Source: Pseudomonadota bacterium
GTDB lineage: Bacteria; Myxococcota_A; Polyangia; Haliangiales; Haliangiaceae
Assembly: GCA_026387715.1 (NCBI GenBank)
Contig: JAPLLF010001132.1
Location: 1-64,000 of the forward strand
DNA: 64,000 bases
Direction: 5' to 3'
In this document: positions 41,370-53,373 of the stretch, in pieces
How positions within the stretch are numbered: the stretch's first letter is position 1
Layout: every line of letters starts with the position of its first letter
Program-made: the position numbers and the translations under genes
Notes under the pieces: generated by a model
Databases searched by the model: none
The model's input: the letters and a program-made list of their open reading frames with translations, nothing else
Told to the model about the DNA's origin: nothing

Positions 41370-43420
41370 GCGGGCGGATCGAGCCGCTCGCGCCGGGCGG
41401 CGCGCTCCACAACGCGATCCCGCACTAAGAGGATCGCGCCGAGCCACGCGCGATGTCGTCGGCCGTCGCGCGAGCGCTCGAGGACAACCGGCCGCTGATC
41501 GTCGAGGCCGGCACCCGCACCGGCAAGACGCTGGCCTACCTCATCCCCGCGCTGCAGTCGGGCAAGCGCATCGTCGTCTCGACCGGGACCCGCGCGCTGC
41601 AGGACCAGATCGCGCGCCACGACATCCCGCTGCTGCGCACGATCCTCGAGCAGCCATTCTCCGCGGTCGTGCTCAAGGGCGTGTCGAACTACGCGTGCCG
41701 GCGCAAGCTCGAGGACGCCCGCGTGCGGATCGGCGGCACCTCGATCAACGCGCTGCACGACTGGGCGAGCGACTCCGAGACCGGCGATCGCGGCGAGGTC
41801 GAGTGGCTCGCCGAGGATGCGGTCGAGTGGACCGCGATCACGACGACCCCGGACGCGCGCGTCGGCCCGCGCTGCCCGTACTTCGAGCGTTGCTTCGTGA
41901 CCCGCGCGCGCCGGCTCGCCGAGAACGCGCAGCTGATCCTCGTCAACCACGCGCTCTACTTCGCCGACCGCGCGATCCGCGCGCAGCGCACCGGCGGGCG
42001 CGTGCTGCCCGATCACGACGCGGTGATCTTCGACGAGGCGCACCAGCTCGAGGACGTCGCGACCGAGCACTTCGGGCGCCGGGTGTCGTCGCGCCGGGTC
42101 GAGGAGCTCGCGCGCGACTCGTCGCTCGCGATGGCCGGCATGCCGCTGTGGACCGGGCGCGAGGCGATCGACGCGATCCGCAACGTCGAGCGCACGAGCG
42201 TCGCGATGTTCTCGACGCTCCGCCCGATGCTGGTCGGCAAGGGCGACGATCGGTTGCCGCTGCCCGAGGGGCTGTTCGATCACCCCGATCGACGATCCCG
42301 CTGGTTCGAGCTCGACACCGCGCTCGAGGATCTCGCGCGGGTGTCCGAGACCGACGGCGATGCCACCCCGGATGCGGAGCATGGCGAGGTCGGCGAGGCG
42401 ACCTCGCGCTCCGTGCTCACCGGCATCGCGCGCCGCGCGCGCGAGATCCGCGACGACCTCGCGACGCTCGCCGAGCAGCGCCAGAAGAACCACGTGTACT
42501 GGGGCGACACGCGCGCGACGAACACCACGCTCGCGGCGTCGCCGATCGACATCGCGGAGCTGTTTCGCAAGCACGTCGTCGCGTCGGGACCGACGCCGAT
42601 CTTCACGTCGGCCACGCTCGCCGCCGCCGGTGACTTCGCGTACACGCGCGCGCGGCTCGGGCTGCACGACGCCGACGAGCTGCTGGTGTCGTCGCCGTTC
42701 GACTACAGCAAGCAGGCGATGCTCTACGTGCCCCGCGATCTCCCCGCGCCGATGGACGACACGTTCTCGGCGGCGGCCGCGCAGCGCATCCGCGAGCTGC
42801 TCGCGATCACCGTGGGCCACGCCTTCCTGCTGTTCACCAGCCATCGCGCGCTCCGCGCGGCGGCGACGTTGCTCGCCGATCTGCCCTACCCGCGGTTCGT
42901 GCAGGGCGATGCGCCCCGCGCGTCGCTCGTCGATCGATTTCGCGCGACGCCCCACGCCGTGCTGTTCGGCACCGGCTCGTTCTGGGAGGGCGTCGACGTC
43001 CCGGGCGACGCCCTCGGGCTGGTGGTGATCGACAAGCTCCCGTTCGCGCCGCACACCGAGCCGCTCGTCGCCGCGCGGATGGCCGCGTGCGCGCAGACCA
43101 ACGCCGATCCGTTCGCGACGATCCAGGTGCCCGCCGCGGCGATCTCGCTCAAGCAGGGCTTCGGTCGGCTGATCCGGCGACGCGACGATCGCGGCATCGT
43201 CGCGGTGCTCGATCATCGCATCGTCACCAAGGCGTACGGCCGCACGTTCCTCGCGACGCTGCCGCCGGAGCTGCCGCGCACCTCCTCGATCGAGCAGGTC
43301 CGCCGCTGGTGGTCACCAGCGGTCGGTCAGGGCCGTCACGATCTGCCCCGCGACGCCGCGAAGCAGGGTGGCGATCGACTGGCCGCGGATCACGAGGTCG
43401 TCCCCGTAGAGATCGCGTAG
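41366..43420 (+). pseudogene. dinG: DinG-like ATP-dependent helicase with an in-frame TAA near the N-terminus
   Basis: GTG 41366 overlaps the hisIE stop and opens a DinG-like start (GRIEPLAPGGALHNAIPH), then TAA at 41426-41428, then EDRAEPRAMSSAVARALEDNRPLIVEAGTRTGKTLAYL in the same frame. Homologues read PxYExRxxQxxM at this point, so the TAA replaces a Tyr codon. If translation restarts at ATG 41453 the product is 655 residues and loses the Q motif region. Walker A (AGTRTGKT), Cys-rich iron-sulfur region (CRRKLED ... CPYFERCFVT), DEAH box and the C-terminal GSFWEGVDVPG and QGFGRLIRR motifs are intact. The 3' 108 bp overlap folK. Confidence 0.82.
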
Positions 43421-43825
43421 CGGCTCGAGCACGAACCGCCGCTCGCCGATCCGCGGATGCGGGAGCTCGAGCGCGGGTGGCCCGGGATCGTCCCGCACGT
43501 AGCCCGCGGGATCGACGACGACGAGCACGTCGAGATCGATCGGGCGCGGGCCCCAGCGCGGCTCGTTGGTCCGATCGCGCCCGAGCAGCGCCTCGAGCTC
43601 GAGGGTGAGCGCGATCAGCTCGGCGGGAGCGAGCTCCGCACGCAGCGCGATCGCCGTGTTGAGATACGCGTCCTGCGCGGGGCCGATCGGCGCCGATCGG
43701 TAGAGCGCCGCCGATCGCACCGATCCGATCACCGCGAACGCCTCGCGCGCCTGGACGAACCGCGCCGTGATCGCCGCGTCGCCGCCGACGTTGCCGCCGA
43801 ACCCGATCGCGACCTGCCGGATCAC
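43313..43825 (-). CDS. folK: 2-amino-4-hydroxy-6-hydroxymethyldihydropteridine pyrophosphokinase
   Basis: The 170-residue protein has the HPPK start (QVAIGFGGNVGG), the substrate segment LYRSAPIGPAQDAYLNTAI, and the catalytic RTNEPRWGPRPIDLDVLV with the two Asp metal ligands, then LPHPRIGERRFVLEPL. It makes the pyrophosphorylated pterin for folate synthesis. GTG 43825 overlaps the stop of the upstream FAH-family gene by 4 nt; the 3' end overlaps dinG convergently. Confidence 0.93.
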   Translation of the reverse strand: MIRQVAIGFGGNVGGDAAITARFVQAREAFAVIGSVRSAALYRSAPIGPAQDAYLNTAIALRAELAPAELIALTLELEALLGRDRTNEPRWGPRPIDLDVLVVVDPAGYVRDDPGPPALELPHPRIGERRFVLEPLRDLYGDDLVIRGQSIATLLRGVAGQIVTALTDRW

Positions 43826-44478
43826 GAGGCGGCAGCGACGACGTTCGACAGGATGCCGATGCCCGCGATCTCGACCTCGACGACGTCACCGGGCGCGAGG
43901 TTGCCGACGCCCGACGGCGTGCCGGTCGAGATCACGTCGCCCGGCTCGAGGGTCATGTGCGCGGTGATGAACTCGATCAACGTTCGCACGTCGAAGATCA
44001 GGTCCGACGTCGACGAGTCCTGCTTGACGACGCCGTTCACGCGGGTCGTGATCCGGAGGTCGGCGTGATCGAGCCCCGCGACGATCCGCGGCCCGATCGG
44101 GCAGAACGTGTCGAAGCCCTTGGCACGCGCCCACTGGCCGTCCCGCTTCTGCAGGTCGCGCACCGTGACGTCGTTGATGCAGGTCAGGCCCAGGATCACG
44201 CCGTCGGCCTCGGCCCGGCTGACGTTGCGCGCCCGCCGCCCGATCACCACGCCCAGCTCCCCCTCGTAGTCGCAGCGCTCGTAGCCCGCGGGGCGGTGGA
44301 TGGTCCCGCCGCTGGCGAGCATCGCCGAGCGCGGCTTGAAAAACATCAGCGGCTCCTCGGGAATTCCCTTGCCCATCTCGACGGCATGCGCCCGGTAGTT
44401 CTGGCCGATGCCGATGATCTTGCTGGGAACCAGGTCGATCACGCTGGTGCGGCCGGCCTCCACGACATCGATGAACAT
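43822..44478 (-). CDS. Fumarylacetoacetate hydrolase family protein
   Basis: The 218-residue protein consists of the FAH catalytic domain: KIIGIGQNYRAHAVEMG, PLMFFKPRSAM, CDYEGELGVVIGR with the metal-binding Glu pair, LGLTCINDVTVRDLQ, and VISTGTPSGVG. Members hydrolyse or decarboxylate acylpyruvates and oxaloacetate; the oxaloacetate decarboxylase/acylpyruvase group is the best guess by size. ATG 44478 lies 7 nt after TACCTT. It is coupled to folK by a 4-nt overlap. Confidence 0.92.
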   Translation of the reverse strand: MFIDVVEAGRTSVIDLVPSKIIGIGQNYRAHAVEMGKGIPEEPLMFFKPRSAMLASGGTIHRPAGYERCDYEGELGVVIGRRARNVSRAEADGVILGLTCINDVTVRDLQKRDGQWARAKGFDTFCPIGPRIVAGLDHADLRITTRVNGVVKQDSSTSDLIFDVRTLIEFITAHMTLEPGDVISTGTPSGVGNLAPGDVVEVEIAGIGILSNVVAAAS

Positions 44479-44524
44479 GGGGGGAAAGGTAGGACACAGA
44501 AACCTGCGTTGGTAGGGCCTTACA

Positions 44525-44553
44525 TTGATCCATGGGCATCCCCCCCGTAGAAT
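44525..44553 (+). promoter_or_regulatory. Promoter of the FHA gene
   Basis: TTGATC (44525-44530) and TAGAAT (44548-44553) are 17 bp apart; the −10 ends 6 nt before ATG 44560, so transcription should start at or next to the ATG. Confidence 0.65.
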
Positions 44554-44559
44554 TAGGAC

Positions 44560-46914
<2,355 letters not shown>

Positions 46915-46923
<9 letters not shown>

Positions 46924-47283
46924 CAGGTCGCCGATGATCGTCTCGAGGCGCTCGAACTCGAACGGCTTGTCGACGAACGCGTCCGCGCCGTAGAGCGGCG
47001 ACGTCAGCTCGTTCGTCTTCTCACCGATCGCGCTGACGATCACGATCTTGATCCCCGCGGTGTCCGGATCCTGCTTGAGCGCACGCGCGACCTCCCACCC
47101 CGACTTGCCCGGCATCATCACGTCGAGGAGGACGAGATCCGGGTGATCGTGCCGCGCGGCGGTGAGGGCGCTGTGCCCGTCGTTCGCCGTCGAGACCTGG
47201 TAGCCACGCAAGCCGAGGCGCACGCTCAGCATCGACAAGATCTCCGGATCGTCGTCGACGACGAGGATGCGATGGTTCGGCAT
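46915..47283 (-). CDS. Single-domain response regulator
   Basis: The 122-residue receiver has the acidic pair in VVDDDPEI, the phosphoacceptor Asp54 in LVLLDVMMPG, Ser in VIVSAIG and Lys in FVDKPFE. There is no output domain, so it acts through protein partners. ATG 47283 lies 6 nt after TAGCGT (47290-47295). Its stop overlaps the FHA gene convergently by 9 bp; a functional link is possible but not shown. Confidence 0.93.
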
Positions 47284-47356
47284 CCGTAGACGCTACGATT
47301 GATGACTTCCCAGCGTCAAGGCAGCAGTGCCGGGCGGAAGGTGTTACCAACGCGTC

Positions 47357-48310
47357 GTGCGACGCCTCGCGCCCTGGATCGTGATCCTCCTCATCGTCGG
47401 GATCGCCGCATACGCGATGGCCGGCGATCTCGGCAAGATCGGCGATCGCCTCGCCGGCTTCTCGTGGATCGCGTTCGTCGCGGCGCTCGCGCGCGCGCTC
47501 GCGAACTACGCGATCCGGTTCCTCCGCTGGCAGCTCTACCTGCGGCATCAGCAGGTCGACGTGCCGGTCGGCTCGAGCGCGCTCGTGTTCGGCGCCGGCC
47601 TGTCGCTGTCGATCACGCCGGCCAAGCTCGGCGAGCTGGTGAAGAGCTACCTGCTGCGCGAGCTCCACGACATCCCCGCGCCGCGCACCGCGCCGGTCGT
47701 CGTCGCCGAGCGCGTCACCGATCTGATCGCGCTGTTGTCGCTCGCCGTCGTCGGCGTCGCGACCTACGGCGTCGACACGACCTTCGTGATCGCGGCGGCG
47801 GCGCTGATCGGCTGCGGGCTCGTGCTGCTCGCGTGGCCGCGCCCGACGCGCTGGATCGTCGACGTCATCACGCGCCCGGCGAAGCTGCGCAAGCTCCGCG
47901 ATCCGCTGCTCGAGACCTACGCCGGGCTCGTCGAGCTGTGCCGCCCACGCCTGCTCCTCATGGCCACCGCGATCGCGCTGCCGGCGTGGGGGTGCGAGTG
48001 CGTCGGCTTCGCGCTGATCGTCAACGCGTTTCCCGGCGCGCACGTCGACCTCGGGCTCGCGATCGTGATCTACGCGTCGACGACGATCGCCGGTGCGCTG
48101 TCCTTCCTGCCCGGTGGACTAGGTGTCACCGAGGGCGCGATGATCGTACTGTTGATCCACAACGCGACGGGCGTCGACCGTGCGACCGCGCTCGATGCGA
48201 CGATCCTCACGCGGCTCGCGACCCTGTGGTTCGCCGTCGCGCTCGGGCTCGTGTTCCTCGCGGTCGCGCGCGCGCGAATCGCCCGGCGCCAGTCGCGCCC
48301 CTCGACATAG
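47357..48310 (+). CDS. Flippase-like membrane protein (lysylphosphatidylglycerol synthase TM family, UPF0104)
   Basis: The 317-residue protein has about eight hydrophobic spans. GLSLSITPAKLGELVKSYLL and ALSFLPGGLGVTEGAMIVLL are characteristic of the flippase-like domain found in MprF and AglD proteins. It probably moves or senses a lipid-linked substrate in the inner membrane. GTG 47357 lies 6 nt after TACCAA; the frame upstream (MPGGRCYQR) has no support. Confidence 0.88.
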   Translation: MRRLAPWIVILLIVGIAAYAMAGDLGKIGDRLAGFSWIAFVAALARALANYAIRFLRWQLYLRHQQVDVPVGSSALVFGAGLSLSITPAKLGELVKSYLLRELHDIPAPRTAPVVVAERVTDLIALLSLAVVGVATYGVDTTFVIAAAALIGCGLVLLAWPRPTRWIVDVITRPAKLRKLRDPLLETYAGLVELCRPRLLLMATAIALPAWGCECVGFALIVNAFPGAHVDLGLAIVIYASTTIAGALSFLPGGLGVTEGAMIVLLIHNATGVDRATALDATILTRLATLWFAVALGLVFLAVARARIARRQSRPST

Positions 48311-48330
48311 TCGGCCATACTCCACGGAGC

Positions 48331-49187
48331 ATGACGGTAGGCGTCGACTTCGATTTCACCCGCTGGATCGCCGAGCGTCGTGGCTCGCAGGAACAACAAG
48401 CTCGCGAGGGCGCGACCTACGCGTTCACCGGCGAGCGCAAGTTCCGTCGTACGCTCCAGCTCGCGCGGCCCGTGACGATCGCCATCGAGGCGACGACGAG
48501 ATTGTGGCGCGACGTCGCGCGGACCGAGCTGCTCGGCACCGCCGTGAAGGTCACCGACCAGCAGTATCCCCGCGTGTTCGAGGCGACGCGCGTCGCCGGT
48601 TCGCCGCGCCGACCGAGACGATCAAGGTGCGCATCCTGGGCACCGACGACGCGCCGCACCTCATCGTGAACCTCGAGCTCGCCGAGAAGCTCGACGACAC
48701 CGAGCTGGTGGCGGCGATCGCCCACGAGCTCGCGCACCTCCAGAACGGCCACCTGCTGTACACGACCGCGCTGCACTACCTGAACCACTCGGCGGTGTTC
48801 TTCGTGCGGTGGATCGTGCAGCCCGCGATCATGACGCTCCAGGCGTGGTCCCGCCGCGCCGAGGTGACCTGCGATCGGGCGTCGCTGCTCGCCGTGCGTG
48901 ACCTCGACAAGACGCTCGCCGCGATGGTGCGCCTCGAGCTCGGCGTGGAGAAGGGGTCATCGTTCGACCCCGCCGAGTACCTGCGAACCGTGCCCGATCC
49001 CAAGAAGGGCATCGGCCGCTACGCCGAGCTGTTCCGCTCGCACCCCTACGTGCCCAAGCGCGTCGCCGCGCTCAAGCTGTTCGCTGCTTCCGAGCTCTAC
49101 GCGCGCGTGCTCGGGCAGGATCCGACGGGGCATCCCAGCCTCGCCGAGGTCGACAAGCAAGTCGCTGACCTCATCTCCGTGATCTGA
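48331..49187 (+). pseudogene. M48-like metallopeptidase interrupted by a frameshift
   Basis: Two reading frames join at about 48598-48602. Before it, MTVGVDFDFTRWIAERRG to YPRVFEATRVAG; after it, FAAPTETIKVRILGTDD through AIAHELAHLQNGH (HExxH) to the end. Adding one G to the GG at 48598-48599 gives a continuous protein of about 285 residues. The arrangement and the WSRRAEVTCDRASLLA segment, which supplies the third zinc ligand, match membrane-associated M48 peptidases. The first frame has a GGAG ribosome-binding sequence before ATG 48331. The dynamin gene follows after 7 bp. Confidence 0.8.
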
Positions 49188-49194
49188 GAGACCC

Positions 49195-51009
49195 ATGATC
49201 CTCCTCGAACATCACAAACAAGCCAAGCGCGAGATCATCGCGCGGTTCACCCAGCTCGCCGAGGTCGCCGAGGCCGTCGGCATGATCACGCTGGCGCGGG
49301 ACATCCGCACCACGCGCATCCCCAAGCTCGAGAGCGAGCGGTTTCACCTCGTCGTGCTCGGCGAGTTCAACCACGGCAAGTCGACGTTCGTCAACGCGCT
49401 GCTCGGCGCGGACATCCTGCCGACCGGGATCACGCCGACGACGGCCACGATCAACCACGTCGTGCACGCCGCGCACCCGACCGGTCGGGTGATGCTGACG
49501 ACGGGGGAGAGCAAGTACCTCGATCCCGCGCAGGTCAAGGAGTGGGTCACCGTCGCCGGCGGCCACGCCGCGGAGGTCGCCTACGTCGAGGTCGGCTACC
49601 CGAGCGAGCTGCTCAAGAACAACGTCGTGCTCGTCGACACCCCGGGCGTCAACGACCTCAACGAGCAGCGCGCCGAGGTGACCTATGGCTACGTGCCCCG
49701 CGCCGATGCCGTGGTCTTCCTGCTCGACGCCAGCCAGGCGCTCAAGGACAGCGAGCGTGAGTTCCTGCGCAGCCGCGTACTCGAGGCCGCCAAGGATCGG
49801 CTGATCTTCATCCTCGGCAAGATGGACATGCTGTCGGCCGACGAGCGGGTCAGCGTCATCGACTACGTCAAGACGAACCTCGCCAAGCTCACCCACGAGC
49901 CCGTCGTGTTCCCGCTGTCCGCCAAGGACTGGGCGCGGTCGAAGGATCCCGCCAGCGGGATGCCCGAGCTGCTGACCTACCTCGAGCGCTTCCTCGCGCG
50001 CGATCGCGCGCAGGTCATCCTCGACAACGCCGCCGCCGACGCCGCCCGCACCGCCGCGTACCTGGAGAACAACCTCGGCGTGCGGATGCGGTCCTACGAT
50101 CTCGACATCGGCGAGCTCGAGCACCGGATCGTCGCCGTGCGCGAGCAGCTCGACACCAGCAAGCGCAAGCTCGACGAGCTGCACGTCCGCATCGACGCCG
50201 ACGCCGAGTCGATCAAGACGCAGGTCGGACTCGACCTCGCGTCGTTCGCCAAGGCGTTCGTGCAGGCGTTGCCCGGCGAGATCGACAAGGTCGACGCCGA
50301 CGACGTCAAGACGTTCCTGCCGTCGTTCATCGAGGACAAGTTCAAGGAGTGGGCCGAGCTCGAGGGCGCCAAGCTCGCGGCGATGCTGGAGCACCTCGCC
50401 GAGGAGGTCATCCAGATCACCAACGAGAACGTCGCGGCCGCCGCGGGCGCGCTCGCCGAGCGGCTCGGCCCCGAGGACACCACCGTCGAGATCAGCGTCG
50501 ACTCATTCAAGTACGACGTCGGCATCTACGCCGTCGGCGCGCTCGGCACGACCGTGATGCTGTTCGTCAACGTGCTCGCCGGCGGTCTGCTCACGCTCGC
50601 GGCGCCGATCCTCGCGATCGTCCTCAAGTCGAAGATCGCGGGCGACATCCGCGTGCAGGCCAAGGAGCGCGTGCCCGCCGCCGTGCTCAAGGCGGCCGAG
50701 GCGATGAAGCCGCACTTCGACAAGTGCATCGACGACTTCGCGCGCCGGCTGTCGGAGTTCGTGTCGAACGCCGGCAACACGCTCTACAAGGGCATCAGCG
50801 AGATCCTGGACCGCACGATGTTCGAGCGCCGCGAGCGCAGCAGCGAGGTCGGCACGATGCGGACGACGACCACCGCGCAGATCGCCGCCGTGATCGCCAC
50901 GCGCGGCGCGATCAAGCAGCTCCGCGAGGGGCTGTGGGCCGGCCACGAGCTCGGGCCCAGCGACGTCGCCGCGGACCTGCTGACCGGCCCGCCGCCCGAA
51001 GACAACTAG
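49195..51009 (+). CDS. Bacterial dynamin-like GTPase
   Basis: The 604-residue protein has G1 GEFNHGKS near residue 56, the G2 region GITPTTATIN, G3 VDTPG near 148 and G4 GKMD. Helical segments with heptad character follow, then a long hydrophobic paddle (about 441-485: YAVGALGTTVMLFVNVLAGGLLTLAAPILAIVL in pieces) expected to insert into membrane, and a further helical tail. Such proteins remodel or fuse membranes. It is paralogous to the GTPase domain of the TPR-dynamin at 53374. A GAGAG ribosome-binding stretch precedes ATG 49198-like codons; ATG 49195 is used. Confidence 0.9.
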   Translation: MILLEHHKQAKREIIARFTQLAEVAEAVGMITLARDIRTTRIPKLESERFHLVVLGEFNHGKSTFVNALLGADILPTGITPTTATINHVVHAAHPTGRVMLTTGESKYLDPAQVKEWVTVAGGHAAEVAYVEVGYPSELLKNNVVLVDTPGVNDLNEQRAEVTYGYVPRADAVVFLLDASQALKDSEREFLRSRVLEAAKDRLIFILGKMDMLSADERVSVIDYVKTNLAKLTHEPVVFPLSAKDWARSKDPASGMPELLTYLERFLARDRAQVILDNAAADAARTAAYLENNLGVRMRSYDLDIGELEHRIVAVREQLDTSKRKLDELHVRIDADAESIKTQVGLDLASFAKAFVQALPGEIDKVDADDVKTFLPSFIEDKFKEWAELEGAKLAAMLEHLAEEVIQITNENVAAAAGALAERLGPEDTTVEISVDSFKYDVGIYAVGALGTTVMLFVNVLAGGLLTLAAPILAIVLKSKIAGDIRVQAKERVPAAVLKAAEAMKPHFDKCIDDFARRLSEFVSNAGNTLYKGISEILDRTMFERRERSSEVGTMRTTTTAQIAAVIATRGAIKQLREGLWAGHELGPSDVAADLLTGPPPEDN

Positions 51010-51013
51010 TCAG

Positions 51014-52195
51014 CTACTCGGAGCCGACGATGTAGCGCCAGCTCGGCGCATCCGCGGCGGTCGAGTGCGTCACCGTGAACCCCGCCTTGCGGAGCTTGTC
51101 GGCGGCCTTGTCGGTCACCTCGGTCCGCTCGAGCACGAGGTGGGTCACGCCCCCGAGCCGGTCGCGGTTGTCGAGGATCGCCGCGACGTCGTCGTCGGCG
51201 AGCGCGCTGTCCGACAGGTCGAGCGTGGTCAGGCTCGCCGGCAACCCCGCGGCCACGAGCGCCGCGATCAACGGGGCGCCCGACACGAACGACGTCAGCG
51301 CGAGCCGCTCGAGCGGACACTTCGCGAGCGTCGCGAACAGCGCCCCGAGCACGTTCCAGTCGATGCCCTCGGAGTCGCCGTCGTCGGCGTCGTCGCGGCC
51401 GTCCCAGTCCTCGCCCGAGTAGACCGAGACGTACGGGTTGACCTCGTTGGCGACGTTGGCGTTGAACTGCTCGACGAGGCGCAGCTCGAACGTCGTGAGC
51501 TTGCGGAACGTCGCTGCGTTGAGCCGCGTGCCGATGTCCTCGAGATCCTCGTAACCGGCGAGGCGCAGGCAGCGCAGCGCGAACGAACGGAGGTTCGGCG
51601 CGTCGAGCGTGCCGAGGTCGAGCTCGTGGCTATCGGCGCACTCGATCACGAGGTGCTCGGCGACCTCGAAGAACGGCGCGATCGGCCCGAACGTCACGAG
51701 GTTGGCGTCCGGATCGAAGTCGCGCGACACGAGCATCGACGAGCTGCGCGCCTTGTCGTCGACGAACGCGTACGTCGTGCAGGTAGCGGGCGCGTGCGCG
51801 CGCAGGGCCGCCATCGACGGCGCGAGATCGACCCGCGCGCGCGGGGACGCGGTCACGCCGACCAGCGTGACCGCGCGGAGATCGCGCGCGAGCTCGAGCG
51901 CGAGCAGCGGCGCCACCGGCTCGGCCTGATCCGGTCGCACGCGGATCGTCACCCCACGCAGCGTCGCGTAGTGCCAGTCGAACGTGTAGGTGTCGTGGGG
52001 CTCGAAGCCGAACAGCGCCCGGCCGTGCGCGCGCACGTAGGCATCGAGCACGCCCTGGCCGGTGCGACCCTCGTTGACCGCGTGGACGAGCCCGATCAGC
52101 TCCCCGCGCGGGTCGCCGGTGAGCTGGAGCGAGTCGCCATAGACGAGCCACTCGCTCGCTGGAGCATCGAAATCTGGACGCTGCATAGCCATCAC
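51014..52195 (-). CDS. TIGR02996-type repeat-companion / leucine-rich-repeat-like protein
   Basis: From GTG 52195, 5 nt after TAGGCT (52201-52206), the 393-residue protein starts with EWLVYGDSLQLTGDPRGELIGL, resembling the TIGR02996 companion domain found in myxobacterial and planctomycete repeat proteins. The later part has LRR-like units (LRAVTLVGVTA, LERLALTSFV, SLTTLDLSDSALADDDV, GVTHLVLERTEVTD). It is likely a protein-interaction module in the cytoplasm. It lies between the two dynamin genes on the opposite strand and is convergent with the first, with 4 bp between stops. Confidence 0.75.
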   Translation of the reverse strand: MMAMQRPDFDAPASEWLVYGDSLQLTGDPRGELIGLVHAVNEGRTGQGVLDAYVRAHGRALFGFEPHDTYTFDWHYATLRGVTIRVRPDQAEPVAPLLALELARDLRAVTLVGVTASPRARVDLAPSMAALRAHAPATCTTYAFVDDKARSSSMLVSRDFDPDANLVTFGPIAPFFEVAEHLVIECADSHELDLGTLDAPNLRSFALRCLRLAGYEDLEDIGTRLNAATFRKLTTFELRLVEQFNANVANEVNPYVSVYSGEDWDGRDDADDGDSEGIDWNVLGALFATLAKCPLERLALTSFVSGAPLIAALVAAGLPASLTTLDLSDSALADDDVAAILDNRDRLGGVTHLVLERTEVTDKAADKLRKAGFTVTHSTAADAPSWRYIVGSE

Positions 52196-52305
52196 TTCCG
52201 AGCCTACCCTCATGGCGAGCCGAGTTGCCGCGATCCCCGGTGGGCATCGATCGAAGCCTGCACCCCCACCCCGAGGTCCTTGGATCACGTAGTTTCAAAC
52301 AGTTA

Positions 52306-52328
52306 GCCGTGCGCAAGTTGCGCACGGC
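52306..52328. promoter_or_regulatory. 23-bp inverted repeat upstream of the lipoprotein gene
   Basis: Arms GCCGTGCGCAA and TTGCGCACGGC are perfectly complementary around one G. The site covers the −35 region of the promoter whose −10 TACACG (52337-52342) precedes ATG 52348 by 5 nt, and lies 111 bp from the divergent start at 52195. It is a good repressor or activator site candidate. Confidence 0.65.
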
Positions 52329-52347
52329 GCTTGCTCTACACGGTCCC

Positions 52348-53364
52348 ATGCGCGCCAGCCTCCTGCTCCTCCTCGGTTCCTCGCTCCTGGCGGCCTGTAG
52401 CACCACCGATCCCGGCTCGGCGCCCAACCCCTACGGCGAGGGCACGCCCGACAACCCGGTGCCGTCGACCACGACCGGGCCGTACCAGGTGGTCAACACG
52501 ATCGACTTCACGACCGAGGCGATCTTGCCGGCGCAGGGCGAGCTGATCGTCTCGACGTTGCGCGAGTTCTCGACCAACCCGGCGCACGCGCTGATCGACA
52601 TCGCGGACCAGGCGGGCGTCCCCGCCGTCGGTGCGCTCTACGGGGTGATCCCCGGCGTGATCAAGGATCGCATCGAGGGCTGGATCAACGACGAGCTCGA
52701 CAAGGTGAGGATCAACGGTCAGCCGCTGACCGCGTACACCGCCGAGGTCGTGTCGTACTTCGACATCGCGCTCACGCAGTTCGCCGTCGACAGCGAGCTC
52801 GACCTCAGCGGGACACAGGTCACCCACCGCATCACCGCGCTCGACCTCCGCCCGGCCGGGGTCGACCTCCGCATCCCGATCGGCGGCCTCGCCGGTGACC
52901 TCCTCACCCAGAACCCGACGCTCGAGGTCGGCGCCGGCGGCGCGCTCACGTTCGGCGAGCAGCACTTCGGCCTCAACTACGGCGAGTATGCGTGGCAGGG
53001 CATCGAGGCGCTGTCGACGGCGGCGTTCGGCGCCGGCGTCCGCGCGACGCTGGGCGCCGCGGTGAACTGCCAAAACCTCGCCCACGCGGTCGCCGACAAG
53101 TGCGTGCTCGGCGTGTGCGTCGGGCACGAGACCGAGCTCACCGGCGTCTGCGAAGGTGGGCTCGACGCGATCGTCAACTTCGCGCACGATCGACTCGCGG
53201 CGATGCGCCTCGAGGCCCTCCACCTCGGCTCGGGCACCGCGCGCCTCGTCGACGTGGACGGCGACGGCGTCGGCGACCAGATCGTCGACGGCGCGTGGAC
53301 CGCCGAGATGAACCTCGGCCTCGGCCTCCGCCACACCCCCGCTCGGTTCGAAGGATCGCGGTAG
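52348..53364 (+). CDS. Lipoprotein of unknown function
   Basis: The 338-residue protein has a lipoprotein signal (MRASLLLLLGSSLLAAC; Cys17) and a Thr/Pro-rich linker. The mature domain (IDFTTEAILPAQGELIVSTLREF onward) contains two Cys pairs (VNCQNLAHAVADKC, GVCVGHETELTGVC) and ends LVDVDGDGVGDQIVDGAW, a DxDxDG-type calcium-binding-like loop. No known family is recognised. It directly precedes the TPR-dynamin gene (9 bp), so co-expression with a membrane-remodelling GTPase is plausible. Confidence 0.75.
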   Translation: MRASLLLLLGSSLLAACSTTDPGSAPNPYGEGTPDNPVPSTTTGPYQVVNTIDFTTEAILPAQGELIVSTLREFSTNPAHALIDIADQAGVPAVGALYGVIPGVIKDRIEGWINDELDKVRINGQPLTAYTAEVVSYFDIALTQFAVDSELDLSGTQVTHRITALDLRPAGVDLRIPIGGLAGDLLTQNPTLEVGAGGALTFGEQHFGLNYGEYAWQGIEALSTAAFGAGVRATLGAAVNCQNLAHAVADKCVLGVCVGHETELTGVCEGGLDAIVNFAHDRLAAMRLEALHLGSGTARLVDVDGDGVGDQIVDGAWTAEMNLGLGLRHTPARFEGSR

Positions 53365-53373
53365 ATTGCACGT

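Noticed and set aside
43313-43420. C-terminal 35 residues of DinG as a functional extension
   Set aside because: The family normally ends near RRWW; the rest is read through the antisense folK gene until a chance stop.
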